NCBI GenBank assembly: GCA_946887045.1
Contig: CAMPKC010000006.1
Span: 1 to 64,000, forward strand
Reading direction: 5' to 3'
DNA: 64,000 nt
Origin: an uncultured Sphingobacteriaceae bacterium
Lineage (GTDB): Bacteria; Bacteroidota; Bacteroidia; Sphingobacteriales; Sphingobacteriaceae
In this document: positions 7,675 to 16,089 of the stretch, piece by piece
Layout: each line of letters opens with the position of its first letter
Position numbering within the stretch: position 1 is the stretch's first letter
Program-made: the position numbers and the translations under genes
Notes under the pieces: generated by a model
Seen by the model: the letters and a program-made list of their open reading frames with translations, nothing else
The model's database searches: none
Told to the model about the DNA's origin: nothing

Positions 7675-9564
7675 CTACTTAAGATTTGCAGCAAAGAACT
7701 TCTCAAGCTCATTAAAAAACTCTAGTCGCGTCTCGGGATTTCTAAAGTTGTAATCCCTGCTTTCTTTGGTAATATAGGTAATCGGAACTTTGCGTTTCTT
7801 TAATTCCTTAACAAATTGGTTCGTCTCATTAACATTCACTCGAAGGTCCTTTTTGTCCTGCGCTATTAACAAAGGGGCTTTAATTCTGCTTGCATGAAAA
7901 ACCGGCGAAACTGCTCTTAACTGATCCATTTCTTTCTCAGGATTTCCTACCATTTCATAATACATTTGCAATGTAGGCTTAAAGTGGGGTGGAACAGCTT
8001 TGATGTAAGCAAATAGGTTGAGAAATCCGGATTGAGATGCGCCACAGGCATATAAATCAGGTTTAAAAGACAGTGCATGCAAAGCACTATATCCGCCAAA
8101 ACCATACCCGTAAATGCCAATTCTCTTTTTATCAGCAATACCTTCATCGATTAACCATTTTACCCCGTCGGTGATGTCATTCTGAATATCAGTGCCCCAT
8201 TTTTTAAATCCTGCAATCCAAAATTTCTTTCCGTATCCTTTTGACCCCCGATAGTTAACCTGAAAAACAGCATATCCCCTGTTTGCCAGGAACTGAACTT
8301 CAGCGCTAAAACCCCATGAATTTCTGTGCCACGGACCGCTCCCTCCGTGAGGAATTACGATCAGCGGAAGATTTTTTGGCTTACGCCCGAGAGGTAAAGT
8401 CAAATACCCGTCCAGCTTTAACCCATCACGCGATTTAAACGAAACCGGCTTCATGCTACACATTTGATCCTCCGGGATAGAAGGATTTATATCACTTAGC
8501 TTAACTAGCTTTTTTGTTTCCGGCGCATAATGGTAAAAAGCACCTGGTGTTTTATCGGTAAATGTTCTGATAATAAATTGTTGTTCTACCAAATCATTGT
8601 CAGTAACCCTGATTTCGGTATTTGGGATTAGTCCTTCCAACTGTTTGTAAAAAGCCTTGACGGAATCATTGAGATAGATACGCTCCCTTTTCCAGGTTTC
8701 GAAGCCGGCAAATAAAATCTTGTGATCCGACTTTGAATAACCTGCTTCAACGATGTCGACATCCGGATGTGACACAATTACCTTAGTCTCTTTACCAGTA
8801 ACGCAATCAAATTCCACCAATGCTGTTTTATCTCTATCAAAATTAGAAAGCGCATAAATTCGGCTTTTTATAGTCTTGCAAAACCCGACAGGCGAAATCT
8901 TATTCTTAAAATTATTCGTAATTACCGGTTTGAACTTATCCTTTTCAGAGTTTCTGTAAAGCAATGTTTCGTTTACTCCATCACTTGCAAGCGCTAACCT
9001 AAGCATCCCATACTCATCTGCAAACCAATTGATTATATTGCCAGGATTCATTTCGGCAAGGGTTAACGTACCATCATTTATATTTAAACGATAGGCATCA
9101 AAAATAGTCGAGTCACGGTTATTGAGCGCGATCAATATTTGGTTATTAATAACATTGTCGTAGTCGATAAGTCTTACACGTACTGAATCTACCGGCAGCA
9201 AACCTCTGAAATTTTTACCCGTTTTAGATACCGCGTATAAATGAGCACTTTTACTCCGCCCGTTGTCGTTCATAAACAGGAGGTCATCGTTATTTACCCA
9301 ACAATAAAACGTGGTATTGTACTCGGTTTCGTTGGTTACACGCGTTACATTTCTCCCGTCGATGGTCTGAACAAAAATGTTCATCCGATTTTTGTAGGGT
9401 TGCTGATAAGATATATACTTGCCGTCGGGAGAAATTTTGAAGGTCGTTTTTACAGGATTCTTGAAAAAATCTTCAATAGGAATTTTATCCGCACTCCGCT
9501 CAAAAGCACAAGCCGACAACAGGAAAAACCCGATAACACTTAACAACTTCAACTGCTTCTGCAT
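7675..9564 (-). CDS. S9 prolyl-oligopeptidase-like lipoprotein, probable pseudoenzyme
   Basis: A 629-residue protein with an SPII signal (lipobox LLSAC, C19). Residues about 30-380 look like the beta-propeller of S9 peptidases (for example FYCWVNNDDLLFMND). The alpha/beta-hydrolase domain follows from about 385 (LPLIVIPHGGSGPW, FQVNYRGSKGYGKKFW). The nucleophile elbow, normally GxSxGG, reads GYGFGG: the Ser position is G488. The catalytic His, normally EGHGFR, reads RDYNFR with Y605. Only the Asp (D573, in DKKDLRV) remains. Peptidase activity is therefore unlikely although the rest of the fold is well kept. The gene heads an operon with a sensor kinase (8 bp gap) and response regulator, which suggests a binding or sensing role (inference). 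A frameshift is not the cause, since the domain reads through intact. Confidence 0.85.
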   Translation of the reverse strand: MQKQLKLLSVIGFFLLSACAFERSADKIPIEDFFKNPVKTTFKISPDGKYISYQQPYKNRMNIFVQTIDGRNVTRVTNETEYNTTFYCWVNNDDLLFMNDNGRSKSAHLYAVSKTGKNFRGLLPVDSVRVRLIDYDNVINNQILIALNNRDSTIFDAYRLNINDGTLTLAEMNPGNIINWFADEYGMLRLALASDGVNETLLYRNSEKDKFKPVITNNFKNKISPVGFCKTIKSRIYALSNFDRDKTALVEFDCVTGKETKVIVSHPDVDIVEAGYSKSDHKILFAGFETWKRERIYLNDSVKAFYKQLEGLIPNTEIRVTDNDLVEQQFIIRTFTDKTPGAFYHYAPETKKLVKLSDINPSIPEDQMCSMKPVSFKSRDGLKLDGYLTLPLGRKPKNLPLIVIPHGGSGPWHRNSWGFSAEVQFLANRGYAVFQVNYRGSKGYGKKFWIAGFKKWGTDIQNDITDGVKWLIDEGIADKKRIGIYGYGFGGYSALHALSFKPDLYACGASQSGFLNLFAYIKAVPPHFKPTLQMYYEMVGNPEKEMDQLRAVSPVFHASRIKAPLLIAQDKKDLRVNVNETNQFVKELKKRKVPITYITKESRDYNFRNPETRLEFFNELEKFFAANLK

Positions 9565-9794
9565 AAAATTAACGACCCCTTCCCTACTGGAGATACAAAG
9601 AAGGTTTAAAATACTAAAATATGGCTTTTCTAATTTTCAACAAGTAACAATTAGAATACAGCTAGTTTGGAACAGTTTACAATATCTACTATAAGAAAAA
9701 AACATAATAGAAAATGAAAAGTAAGCATTTTCGTTATCTTTATCAATACAGGAACAATAACGCTCTGTTTTAAATTTTTATCTCCTTTACTATC

Positions 9795-11606
9795 ATGAAA
9801 GCACTGATTTTCATCCTCTTTCTGGTGTCTTCATCATTTCTCTGTTTTGCGCAGACAAATGAAGATATGCTTGCCGGACAGTACGTTCAAAGTGGAGAGT
9901 TTGAAAAAGCGCTGAACATTTATCAAAAGTTATTTAATCAGGGAAGAGATCATGCACAGTATTATGATGCATATTTCAACACTCTGATTAAACTAAAAAA
10001 GTACGACGAAGCTGAAAAATTGGCTAAAAAAATGGCTGGAACAAACAAAGGCAATTACAGCTACCAGATAGATATTGGCAGGGTTTTGCGAGAGCGGGGC
10101 CAGCTGGAAAAAACCGCAGAATTGTATAACAACCTCATAAAAAGTCTTCCTAGAGATGAAATGGCTATACGAGACCTTTCAATAACCTTTTACAGAGCAG
10201 ATGCCTATGAGTTTTCGGTTAAAACACTACTAAGCGGCCGTAAACTATTGAATGACGAAACAGCATTTTCTTTTGACCTGCTAGCGCTTTACAGATATCA
10301 GAAAAACAAAGAGATGCTGGTTTATGAATATGTAAACATCTTAGGTAAAGACGCAAACGTGCAATTAGTAAGCCAGGCTAAAAACGTCTTTTCTACTCTC
10401 TTTGAATCTCCAGACGACTATGATGTCTTAAAATCGGCTTTGCTAAGAAAGCTGCAGAAAGACCCTCAAAACATTGCCTACTCTGAATTGCTTGCGTGGC
10501 AATATATTCAGCAGAAAGAGTTCGACATGGCCTTAAAACAGATTATTGCCCTTGACAAACGGCTTAAAGAAGACGGCGACCGGGTTTACGATTTAATTAC
10601 CATTTTCATTAAAAACAAAGCTTACGAACAGGCAGTTGAGGGACTTGAATATTTGTTGACAAAAGGACCTTCCGGTCCTCATTATGTTCCCGCGAAAATC
10701 CAGATTTTGTACACAAAAAATCAACAATTAATCACGGGGAAATTTAGTCAGGAGGAGCTGGTGCAGTTGGAAAAAGACTATTTAAATCTGCTCCAGGAAT
10801 TTGGAAAAACAAGAAACACTGTATTTGCTATCCGGCAATTGGCTTCACTCCAGGCTTCTCATTTAAATAAAGCCAAAACTGCCGAGGTACTTTTGGAAGA
10901 AGCACTGAAAATACCGGGACTGCCGGCAGCTATGGTAGGTGAAATTAAACTGGAACTCGGCGATATTTATATTTTAACCGGAGAAAAATGGGAAGCAGCC
11001 CTCATATACGGACAGGTAGAGAAAGGTTTCGCAAACGAACCCCTGGGCCAGGAAGCAAAGTTTAAAAATGCCAAGCTTTCTTATTATCAGGGAGATTTTA
11101 TCTGGGCGAAAGCTCAACTTGATGTTTTAAAAAGCTCAACATCCCAACTTATTGCTAATGATGCCCTAAACCTTAGTTTGTTGATTGCCGAAAACACCGA
11201 ATCAGAAATCGACACCAACGCCTTAAGAATCTATGCAAGATCTGACTTTTTAATCTTTATTAATCAATACGACAAAGCCCTGAAAACACTCGATAGCATC
11301 AAAATACGTTATCCTGAAAACTCTCTTGAAGATGATATTTTAATGTCAAAGGCCCGGATTTTTCAAAAGCAGAACCTTCCTGATAAGGCGATTGAACAAC
11401 TGAATTTAATTGTAACCAGTCACAGTACTGATTTGTGGGCAGACGATGCGCTCTTTATGCTGGCAGAAATCTATGAAGTCTCGCTAAACGATAAAACGAA
11501 AGCATCTGATTATTATCAAAAAATCATCATAGATTTCCCCGGCAGTCTTTATGTCACTGAGGCGAGAAAGCGTTTCAGACTTCTAAGAGGCGATAATCCT
11601 AGCTAA
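9795..11606 (+). CDS. Exported tetratricopeptide-repeat protein
   Basis: A 603-residue protein with a signal peptide (MKALIFILFLVSSSFLCFAQ, cleavage after about residue 20). The rest is almost entirely helical TPR-like repeats, for example GEFEKALNIYQKLFNQG near residue 32, YDEAEKLAKKMAG near 70, and a C-terminal set with DKAIEQLNLIVTSHS...ADDALFMLAEIYE and DYYQKIIIDFPGSLY that resembles outer-membrane-assembly TPR proteins (YfgM/BamD-like spacing). It probably acts as a periplasmic scaffold; the partner is unknown. A TATCTTTA at 9735-9742 may be its -7 element. A small DUF4286 gene and rfbC follow on the same strand. Confidence 0.8.
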   Translation: MKALIFILFLVSSSFLCFAQTNEDMLAGQYVQSGEFEKALNIYQKLFNQGRDHAQYYDAYFNTLIKLKKYDEAEKLAKKMAGTNKGNYSYQIDIGRVLRERGQLEKTAELYNNLIKSLPRDEMAIRDLSITFYRADAYEFSVKTLLSGRKLLNDETAFSFDLLALYRYQKNKEMLVYEYVNILGKDANVQLVSQAKNVFSTLFESPDDYDVLKSALLRKLQKDPQNIAYSELLAWQYIQQKEFDMALKQIIALDKRLKEDGDRVYDLITIFIKNKAYEQAVEGLEYLLTKGPSGPHYVPAKIQILYTKNQQLITGKFSQEELVQLEKDYLNLLQEFGKTRNTVFAIRQLASLQASHLNKAKTAEVLLEEALKIPGLPAAMVGEIKLELGDIYILTGEKWEAALIYGQVEKGFANEPLGQEAKFKNAKLSYYQGDFIWAKAQLDVLKSSTSQLIANDALNLSLLIAENTESEIDTNALRIYARSDFLIFINQYDKALKTLDSIKIRYPENSLEDDILMSKARIFQKQNLPDKAIEQLNLIVTSHSTDLWADDALFMLAEIYEVSLNDKTKASDYYQKIIIDFPGSLYVTEARKRFRLLRGDNPS

Positions 11607-11623
11607 CAATTAATTGCTTTGCC

Positions 11624-11631
11624 TATCTTCG
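11624..11631 (+). promoter_or_regulatory. Bacteroidota -7 promoter element (TATCTTCG) for the DUF4286 gene
   Basis: TATCTTCG fits the TAnnTTTG -7 consensus of Bacteroidota with one mismatch. It ends only 4 bases before the ATG at 11636, so a transcript from it would have almost no leader. Confidence 0.5.
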
Positions 11632-11635
11632 CAGC

Positions 11636-11938
11636 ATGATTCTTTACAACATTACCGTCATTATAGATGAAGGAATTGAAAGCGAGTGGCTAAATTGGAT
11701 AAATCAAACTTTTATCCCAAACGCGATGTCAACTAACCTTCTGGCATCAAGCCGACTTTTAAAAGTGCTGGATTCACCGAACGAAGGTGTTACCTATTGC
11801 CTTCAATTTATCGCCGATAACATCGGGAACTACAATGACTTTAAAAATCTGCACGCAGCTGAAATTTTAGACGCCCATGCTCTGGAATTTAAAAACAAAT
11901 CTGTTTTCTTCAGCTCTGTAATGGAATTTATTGATTAG
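11636..11938 (+). CDS. DUF4286 family protein
   Basis: A 100-residue soluble protein with the DUF4286 pattern: an N-terminal strand MILYNITVIIDE, the segment EWLNWINQTFIPNAMSTNLLASSRLLKV, and a late YCLQFIADNIGNYNDF...LHAAEILDAHALEF. These small proteins resemble ferredoxin-like/ABM-type folds (antibiotic biosynthesis monooxygenase shape), but no activity is known to me. The gene has its own likely promoter just ahead of the start and is followed after 2 bp by rfbC, so the two are very probably co-transcribed. I cannot assign a role. Confidence 0.85.
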   Translation: MILYNITVIIDEGIESEWLNWINQTFIPNAMSTNLLASSRLLKVLDSPNEGVTYCLQFIADNIGNYNDFKNLHAAEILDAHALEFKNKSVFFSSVMEFID

Positions 11939-11940
11939 AA

Positions 11941-12489
11941 ATGACGTTTAAAGAAACATCCATTCCAGGCTTAATTTTAGTTGAACCCAAAGTATTTAGA
12001 GATGACCGCGGGTATTTTTTAGAAAGCTTCAACCGAAAAGCATTTTTCGAAGCTGGCATTAATGCAGAATTTGTGCAGGATAATCAATCGCTTTCAAATC
12101 GTGGAACCTTACGTGGTTTACATGGACAAGCAGATCCCTCTGCACAAGGAAAACTGGTTCGTGTAATTCAGGGCCGAGTAATAGATATAGCGGTAGACAT
12201 TCGGAAGAATTCTTCAACTTTCGGGCAACATGTAAGCGTTGAATTAACCGGAGATAACTTTAAAATGCTTTGGATTCCACCTGGCTTCTTACACGGTTTT
12301 TCAACATTAGAAGACAATACCATTTTCGCGTATAAAGTAACAAGTCTATACGACCGAGCTTCTGAGATCGGAGTCAAGTGGAACGATCCTGACTTAAATA
12401 TCGATTGGGGTATCGGAGAGAATGAAGTGATGCTTTCAGATAAAGATCTGATTTTGCCTTTATTTAAAGATTTTAAAAGTCCATTTTAA
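11941..12489 (+). CDS. rfbC: dTDP-4-dehydrorhamnose 3,5-epimerase (RmlC)
   Basis: A 182-residue cupin enzyme of the usual RmlC length. It epimerises C3 and C5 of dTDP-4-dehydro-6-deoxyglucose on the path to dTDP-L-rhamnose for surface polysaccharide. Visible signatures: FRDDRGYFLESF, QDNQSLSNRGTLRGLHGQ (catalytic His in RGLH), AQGKLVRVIQGRVIDIAVDIR, LWIPPGFLHGFSTLEDN and the Tyr-containing FAYKVTSLYDRASE. The residue after RGLH is Gly in place of the common Tyr (RGLHYQ). It is not beside rfbA, B or D here; it follows the DUF4286 gene by 2 bp. A hairpin just downstream ends the unit. Confidence 0.93.
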   Translation: MTFKETSIPGLILVEPKVFRDDRGYFLESFNRKAFFEAGINAEFVQDNQSLSNRGTLRGLHGQADPSAQGKLVRVIQGRVIDIAVDIRKNSSTFGQHVSVELTGDNFKMLWIPPGFLHGFSTLEDNTIFAYKVTSLYDRASEIGVKWNDPDLNIDWGIGENEVMLSDKDLILPLFKDFKSPF

Positions 12490-12494
12490 ATATA

Positions 12495-12524
12495 AAGACC
12501 AACGAGAGATTCCTCATTGGTCTT
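12495..12524. terminator. Hairpin between convergent rfbC and OmpA genes
   Basis: AAGACCAA pairs with TTGGTCTT around a partly paired 14-base centre (GAG/CTC). There is no long T run, so it is a weaker intrinsic terminator candidate serving both convergent genes. Confidence 0.55.
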
Positions 12525-12538
12525 ATCATTCCAAACCT

Positions 12539-13372
12539 TTATTGCTTAATTAAATCATATAATTCGTCAAGCTTCGGCGAAAGCACTATTTCTATCCTAC
12601 GGTTCCTGCTTCTTGCATCCGCGGTATTTCCAGCTGCTATCGGCTGATATTCGCCTTTTCCTGTCGCTGTAATTCGATTAGATTCGATTTTTTGTTCATC
12701 TGCTAAATAACGGACAACGGAAGTAGCACGCAATACACTTAAATCCCAGTTATCCTTAATTTGACCAAGACTCACTACTCGCTGATTATCGGTATGTCCT
12801 TCAACAGAGATATTGATCTCAGGCTGAGTCTTTAGTACTTTTCCAAGTTCAGCTAAAGCTTGCCTTCCCTTTTCATCTATCACAATACTTCCACTCGGGA
12901 ACAGCAATTTGTCGGTTAACGAAACGTAAACCTTTCCATTTCTTATATCCACAGCTAAACCGCTCTGTTGAAATCCCAACAGGGCTTTCTGAAGTTTCTC
13001 TTTTAAGGCATTTGTAGCGGCATCGCGCGAACGCAGAATATCTTCAACCTCTTTTAACCTGGCTTCGCGTCGTTGGAGATCTGCCGCCAGCTTCTTGATT
13101 TCTGAAGAACTGTTAGCACGAAGGGAGGCGTAATTAGCATCAAGGCCGGACAACTTAGTCTCGAGATCTGCCATACGTCCATTGATCCGGGAAGTATCAC
13201 CCTTCAATCTTGCGATTTCATCCTCAAGACTTTCAATTTTCACCATCGCATCATCCAATTCCACAGATAATGAATCTTTTTCCGCAATTAAAGTCTGATA
13301 TTTTTTTGTGGACATCACAACGCAAGAGCTTAAAAAGAAAGCTCCAAATAACAAGAAAAGAATTTTATTCAT
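12539..13372 (-). CDS. OmpA-family lipoprotein with coiled coil
   Basis: The ATG at 13372 (MNKILFLLFGAFFLSSC) is preferred over an in-frame TTG two codons upstream. This gives 277 residues with an SPII signal and lipid-anchored Cys at residue 17. Residues about 25-120 form a coiled coil (SLEDEIARLKGD, ADLETKLSGLDANYASL, repeated Glu/Leu/Lys heptads). Residues about 150-270 are an OmpA/MotB peptidoglycan-binding domain with NISVEGHTDNQRV...NWDLSVLRATSVVRYL...ATGKGEYQPIA...NRRIEIVLSP. The protein probably tethers the outer membrane to the cell wall. It is followed upstream (on the minus strand) by the DUF2461 gene with an 8-base gap, which may share its promoter. Confidence 0.9.
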   Translation of the reverse strand: MNKILFLLFGAFFLSSCVVMSTKKYQTLIAEKDSLSVELDDAMVKIESLEDEIARLKGDTSRINGRMADLETKLSGLDANYASLRANSSSEIKKLAADLQRREARLKEVEDILRSRDAATNALKEKLQKALLGFQQSGLAVDIRNGKVYVSLTDKLLFPSGSIVIDEKGRQALAELGKVLKTQPEINISVEGHTDNQRVVSLGQIKDNWDLSVLRATSVVRYLADEQKIESNRITATGKGEYQPIAAGNTADARSRNRRIEIVLSPKLDELYDLIKQ

Positions 13373-13380
13373 ACACAATA

Positions 13381-14043
13381 TTAAGAAATTGCATTACGCA
13401 AAAAAACGATCAAGGGAAATAATCTTTTGAGAATGGAGACAAGCGTATCCGCAGAATTAGCATTTATTAAAACTTTGTCAGAAATATGACTGGTGACCGT
13501 AAAACTTTTAAGCTTTAAATACTCAATATTTTCATGATTTGCACTATAACCTTTAGGTGTCGTTTTAAGCACCCCGTCTCTATCCAGATCGCCAAAAGCT
13601 TCGATGAATGACGGCTCCTTTAAAATGGTCAGTAAATCAGATCCGTTATAATCAATCTCCTGCCGAATAGCCTTTAGTTCATCAGCTTCAGGAAACCACG
13701 AGCCACCAGCCACAAAACACTTCCCCGGTTGAACATGTACATAATAACCCGGGCCTTTAAAATTCTTTCCGTTAGCCGAAATTGCGATTCCAAAATTCGT
13801 CTTGAAGGGCGTCTTATCTTTACTAAAGCGGATATCGCGATAAATACGCATGACACAGTCCTTAGGGTTCAAATCCGCGGGAATTGTCGAATCGAACTTA
13901 GCTAAGCCTGAAATTAGCCTGGAAGTAAACTGAAGTATATTCTCCCGTGCGAGCTCATAATCGCTTTTGTTTTCATTGAACCACTCGCGGTTATTATTCT
14001 CAGAAAGATGTTTAAGGAAGTTGAGAGTCGATGCTTCAATCAT
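13381..14043 (-). CDS. DUF2461 (TIGR02453) family protein
   Basis: A 220-residue cytoplasmic protein with the DUF2461 pattern: FLKHLSENNNREWFNENKSDYELARENI at the start, then KDCVMRIYRDIRFSKDKTPFKTNFGIAIS, GPGYYVHVQPGKCFVAGGSWFPEADELKAIRQEI and a C-terminal LKSFTVTSHISDKVL. The conserved Arg/Asp/Lys pattern (RDIRFSKDKTPFKTN) suggests a nucleotide or nucleic acid ligand, but no function is established to my knowledge. It lies directly before the OmpA lipoprotein gene on the same strand. A normal length and a good start support a full-length gene. Confidence 0.88.
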   Translation of the reverse strand: MIEASTLNFLKHLSENNNREWFNENKSDYELARENILQFTSRLISGLAKFDSTIPADLNPKDCVMRIYRDIRFSKDKTPFKTNFGIAISANGKNFKGPGYYVHVQPGKCFVAGGSWFPEADELKAIRQEIDYNGSDLLTILKEPSFIEAFGDLDRDGVLKTTPKGYSANHENIEYLKLKSFTVTSHISDKVLINANSADTLVSILKRLFPLIVFLRNAIS

Positions 14044-14070
14044 TTGGTCTTGTCAAAGGATCATCCCAAT

Positions 14071-14346
14071 TTAGTTCAAATTAATTTTCTCGTCTTTAAT
14101 GTCAACAAGAATGTCTTTACGCCGATAACGCTTATACCAGATAAATCCAACTACTGCAACTGCCAGATACGGCATTGCCAGAAGATACAGAATACCATCA
14201 TTAAGACCCTCGCCCTGGTGATTTCCGTGCTGCACAGAGTTCTCCGCATTTAATGTACACATAGAACATTGAGCATCGGCATTAAACGAAATACCCGTAA
14301 TAAACGAAAAACAGATTACAACCGCACAATACTTAAAAGTCTTCAT
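14071..14346 (-). CDS. Small exported CxxC membrane protein at the end of the oxidase cluster
   Basis: A 91-residue protein. A cleavable signal peptide (residues about 1-25, ending FNADA) precedes the sequence QCSMCTLNAENSVQHGNHQGEG. A single membrane helix follows (about 52-70, ILYLLAMPYLAVAVVGFIWY) and then a basic tail (KRYRRKD). The CSMC pair with nearby His residues would face the periplasm and could bind copper, heme or act in thiol exchange. It is the last gene after DUF420 and SCO1 of the respiratory block, so a role in oxidase assembly is a reasonable inference. I do not recognise a named family. A hairpin at 14438-14468 separates it from the DUF420 gene. Confidence 0.7.
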   Translation of the reverse strand: MKTFKYCAVVICFSFITGISFNADAQCSMCTLNAENSVQHGNHQGEGLNDGILYLLAMPYLAVAVVGFIWYKRYRRKDILVDIKDEKINLN

Positions 14347-14437
14347 AATGTTTCAGGACATTCACAGCCACAAAGATAACCTAAAATATAAGTGAGCAGG
14401 TTAATTAAAGTGTTAAATTAATGCAAGAAATCCTACC

Positions 14438-14468
14438 TGGCAGCCGTGTTTCGACTTCGAAGCTGCCA
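14438..14468 (-). terminator. Hairpin directly after the DUF420 gene
   Basis: TGGCAGC/GCTGCCA stem with an inner TTCG/CGAA pair, one base past the DUF420 stop on the minus strand. The downstream bases are only moderately T-rich, so it could be an attenuator or mRNA-stabilising hairpin, not a full terminator. Confidence 0.4.
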
Positions 14469-14469
14469 T

Positions 14470-15009
14470 TTAAAATGTGTAATAAGGCGCTATCATCAGA
14501 TAAACTATAACGCCGGTAACAGTCACGTAAAGCCATATAGGGAAGCTCCAGCGTACTAGTTTCCTATGCCTTGGGACATTCATCTTTAACCCGCTATAGA
14601 AACTTAGCAGAACCACAGGCAATACCACAGCAGCAAGAATAATATGGGTAATAAGAATGAAATAATAGATGTATTTTACAATACCCTCTCCTCCATAACT
14701 CGTTCTGATACCTGTAGCATGAAAAATTATATATGACACGAGAAACAGGGATGAAAGAATGAAAGTCGTAATATTTAGAATCTTATGTGTTTGAATATTG
14801 CCGCCTTTAATTTGATACAGAGAAACCAATAACAACACACTACAGGTTCCGTTTATTATTGCATTTAATTTTGGAAGAAAAAACACCCATGCCGGAACTT
14901 CTGAGCCTGCCGGAAAAACAGTGATGACATGACTTTGCAGGATCAAAACAACAAGAAATACTATAACTGAAACTGATGATATTAAACGGACAGCAACTTT
15001 ATCGTTCAT
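14470..15009 (-). CDS. DUF420 membrane protein (CtaM-like oxidase maturation factor)
   Basis: A 179-residue membrane protein with about five predicted helices. It has the DUF420 pattern: PKLNAIINGTCSVLLLVSLYQIKGGNIQTHKILN, FILSSLFLVSYIIFHAT, YYFILITHIILAAVVLPVVLLSFY and a C-terminal RHRKLVRWSFPIWLYVTVTGVIVYLM. Conserved His residues (H80-like in THKI, ITHIILA, RHRKL) could bind heme or metal. In Staphylococcus a DUF420 protein (CtaM) is needed to mature a heme-copper oxidase. The gene starts 2 bp after SCO1 inside the oxidase operon, which fits the same role here. Confidence 0.85.
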   Translation of the reverse strand: MNDKVAVRLISSVSVIVFLVVLILQSHVITVFPAGSEVPAWVFFLPKLNAIINGTCSVLLLVSLYQIKGGNIQTHKILNITTFILSSLFLVSYIIFHATGIRTSYGGEGIVKYIYYFILITHIILAAVVLPVVLLSFYSGLKMNVPRHRKLVRWSFPIWLYVTVTGVIVYLMIAPYYTF

Positions 15010-15011
15010 AC

Positions 15012-15725
15012 TTATTTTTTAGGTTTTAACGAGGTAACCTTGCGCAGCTCTTCTGTAATCTGAACTTTAATTTCGTCAATGAGTTTATCAACTTGTTCCT
15101 TGCTTGTTGAATTGTAATAACCACGTATTCGTTTATCCGGGTCGACAAGAATCAACATCGGGCTATGAACAACATTTTCAGAGTGGTTAGTTTCAGAAAA
15201 TGCGTCTACCAAAAAATCTTTTTTAGCAAGTTCGAAAATAAAATCTTTGTTACCGGTAAGAAAACTCCATCTGATTGGATTTGCATTTAAAGAGTTAGCA
15301 TAAGAATTTAGAACGGCTGGTGTATCATGTTCAGGATCGACCGAAATGGAATAAAACTTAAGCATTTTATTGGCAGGATACTGAGCCACGACACGAGCCA
15401 TCTGGCGATTCATTTCCTTACAAAAAGTCTTGCAATTTGTATAAAAAAAGTTCACCACTGTAATTTGATTACTGTCTGTGGGTATCCCGATGCTATCGCC
15501 GGTATTACTTAACAATTTAAAGTCACGCACAACATGATAAATTGTGTCTGGGATCTTTTCTCCACGTTTAGAGTGAAAAGTAGAAGCAACTTTTTTAGGT
15601 CCGAAGATATCCAGAGGTTTATACCTATTCTGCCCCTTTTCGGTAAGTAAATAATATAAAAATCCTGGCACCGCTAACAGGGATACCAGGATTATGATCT
15701 TTTTAATAGAAATTTTTTTATTCAT
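15012..15725 (-). CDS. SCO1/SenC copper chaperone for cytochrome oxidase
   Basis: A 237-residue membrane-anchored thioredoxin-fold protein. An N-terminal helix (about 9-27) anchors it with the domain in the periplasm. The copper motif CxxxC is C98-K-T-F-C102 in VVNFFYTNCKTFCKEMN; a downstream His-containing segment NHSENVVHSPMLILVDPDKRIRGYY supplies the third ligand and the usual ILVDPDG-like strand. SCO proteins deliver copper to, or reduce the cysteines of, the CuA site in oxidase subunit II. The start overlaps the end of the subunit IV gene by one base and DUF420 follows after 2 bp, so expression is coupled to the oxidase. Confidence 0.93.
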   Translation of the reverse strand: MNKKISIKKIIILVSLLAVPGFLYYLLTEKGQNRYKPLDIFGPKKVASTFHSKRGEKIPDTIYHVVRDFKLLSNTGDSIGIPTDSNQITVVNFFYTNCKTFCKEMNRQMARVVAQYPANKMLKFYSISVDPEHDTPAVLNSYANSLNANPIRWSFLTGNKDFIFELAKKDFLVDAFSETNHSENVVHSPMLILVDPDKRIRGYYNSTSKEQVDKLIDEIKVQITEELRKVTSLKPKK

Positions 15726-16078
15726 TAATTCATGTGCACATTCAGGTATGCCCCTTCGGTAAGCATCAGCACAATCAAATAAACAATAAAGATTAAGGAC
15801 AAAACGATACTGGTTATCAATCCGTACTTCTCAAATTTTAAATGCATAAAATATGCTACTATATAGAAGGCTTTAAGTAAGGTCAATGCGATGTAAATAA
15901 AATTTCCAACGCCCTGGCTCATTATACCTTTTGGAATTAAAACCAATGCAATAATAAATTCAAGAGCGGTAATTCCTAAAAGGTAGAAAAATACTGTCCA
16001 AATCTTTTTCTTGGTCATCCCTGCATGCTCGCCATGCGCCTGTCCTTCTGCTGTATGTGTTGTATGTTCTGACGCCAT
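15725..16078 (-). CDS. ctaF: Cytochrome c oxidase subunit IV-like protein
   Basis: A 117-residue protein with a His-rich soluble N-terminus (HTTHTAEGQAHGEHAG) and three predicted helices (about 28-48, 58-78, 84-106), including NFIYIALTLLKAFYIVAYFMHLKFE, the signature of the COX4/caa3-type small subunit. It belongs to the prokaryotic subunit IV family that stabilises the oxidase core. It sits between subunit III (11 bp upstream) and SCO1 (1-base overlap) in the operon. The His-rich start could bind metal but is common in these short subunits. Confidence 0.88.
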   Translation of the reverse strand: MASEHTTHTAEGQAHGEHAGMTKKKIWTVFFYLLGITALEFIIALVLIPKGIMSQGVGNFIYIALTLLKAFYIVAYFMHLKFEKYGLITSIVLSLIFIVYLIVLMLTEGAYLNVHMN

Positions 16079-16089
16079 ATTAAATTAAA

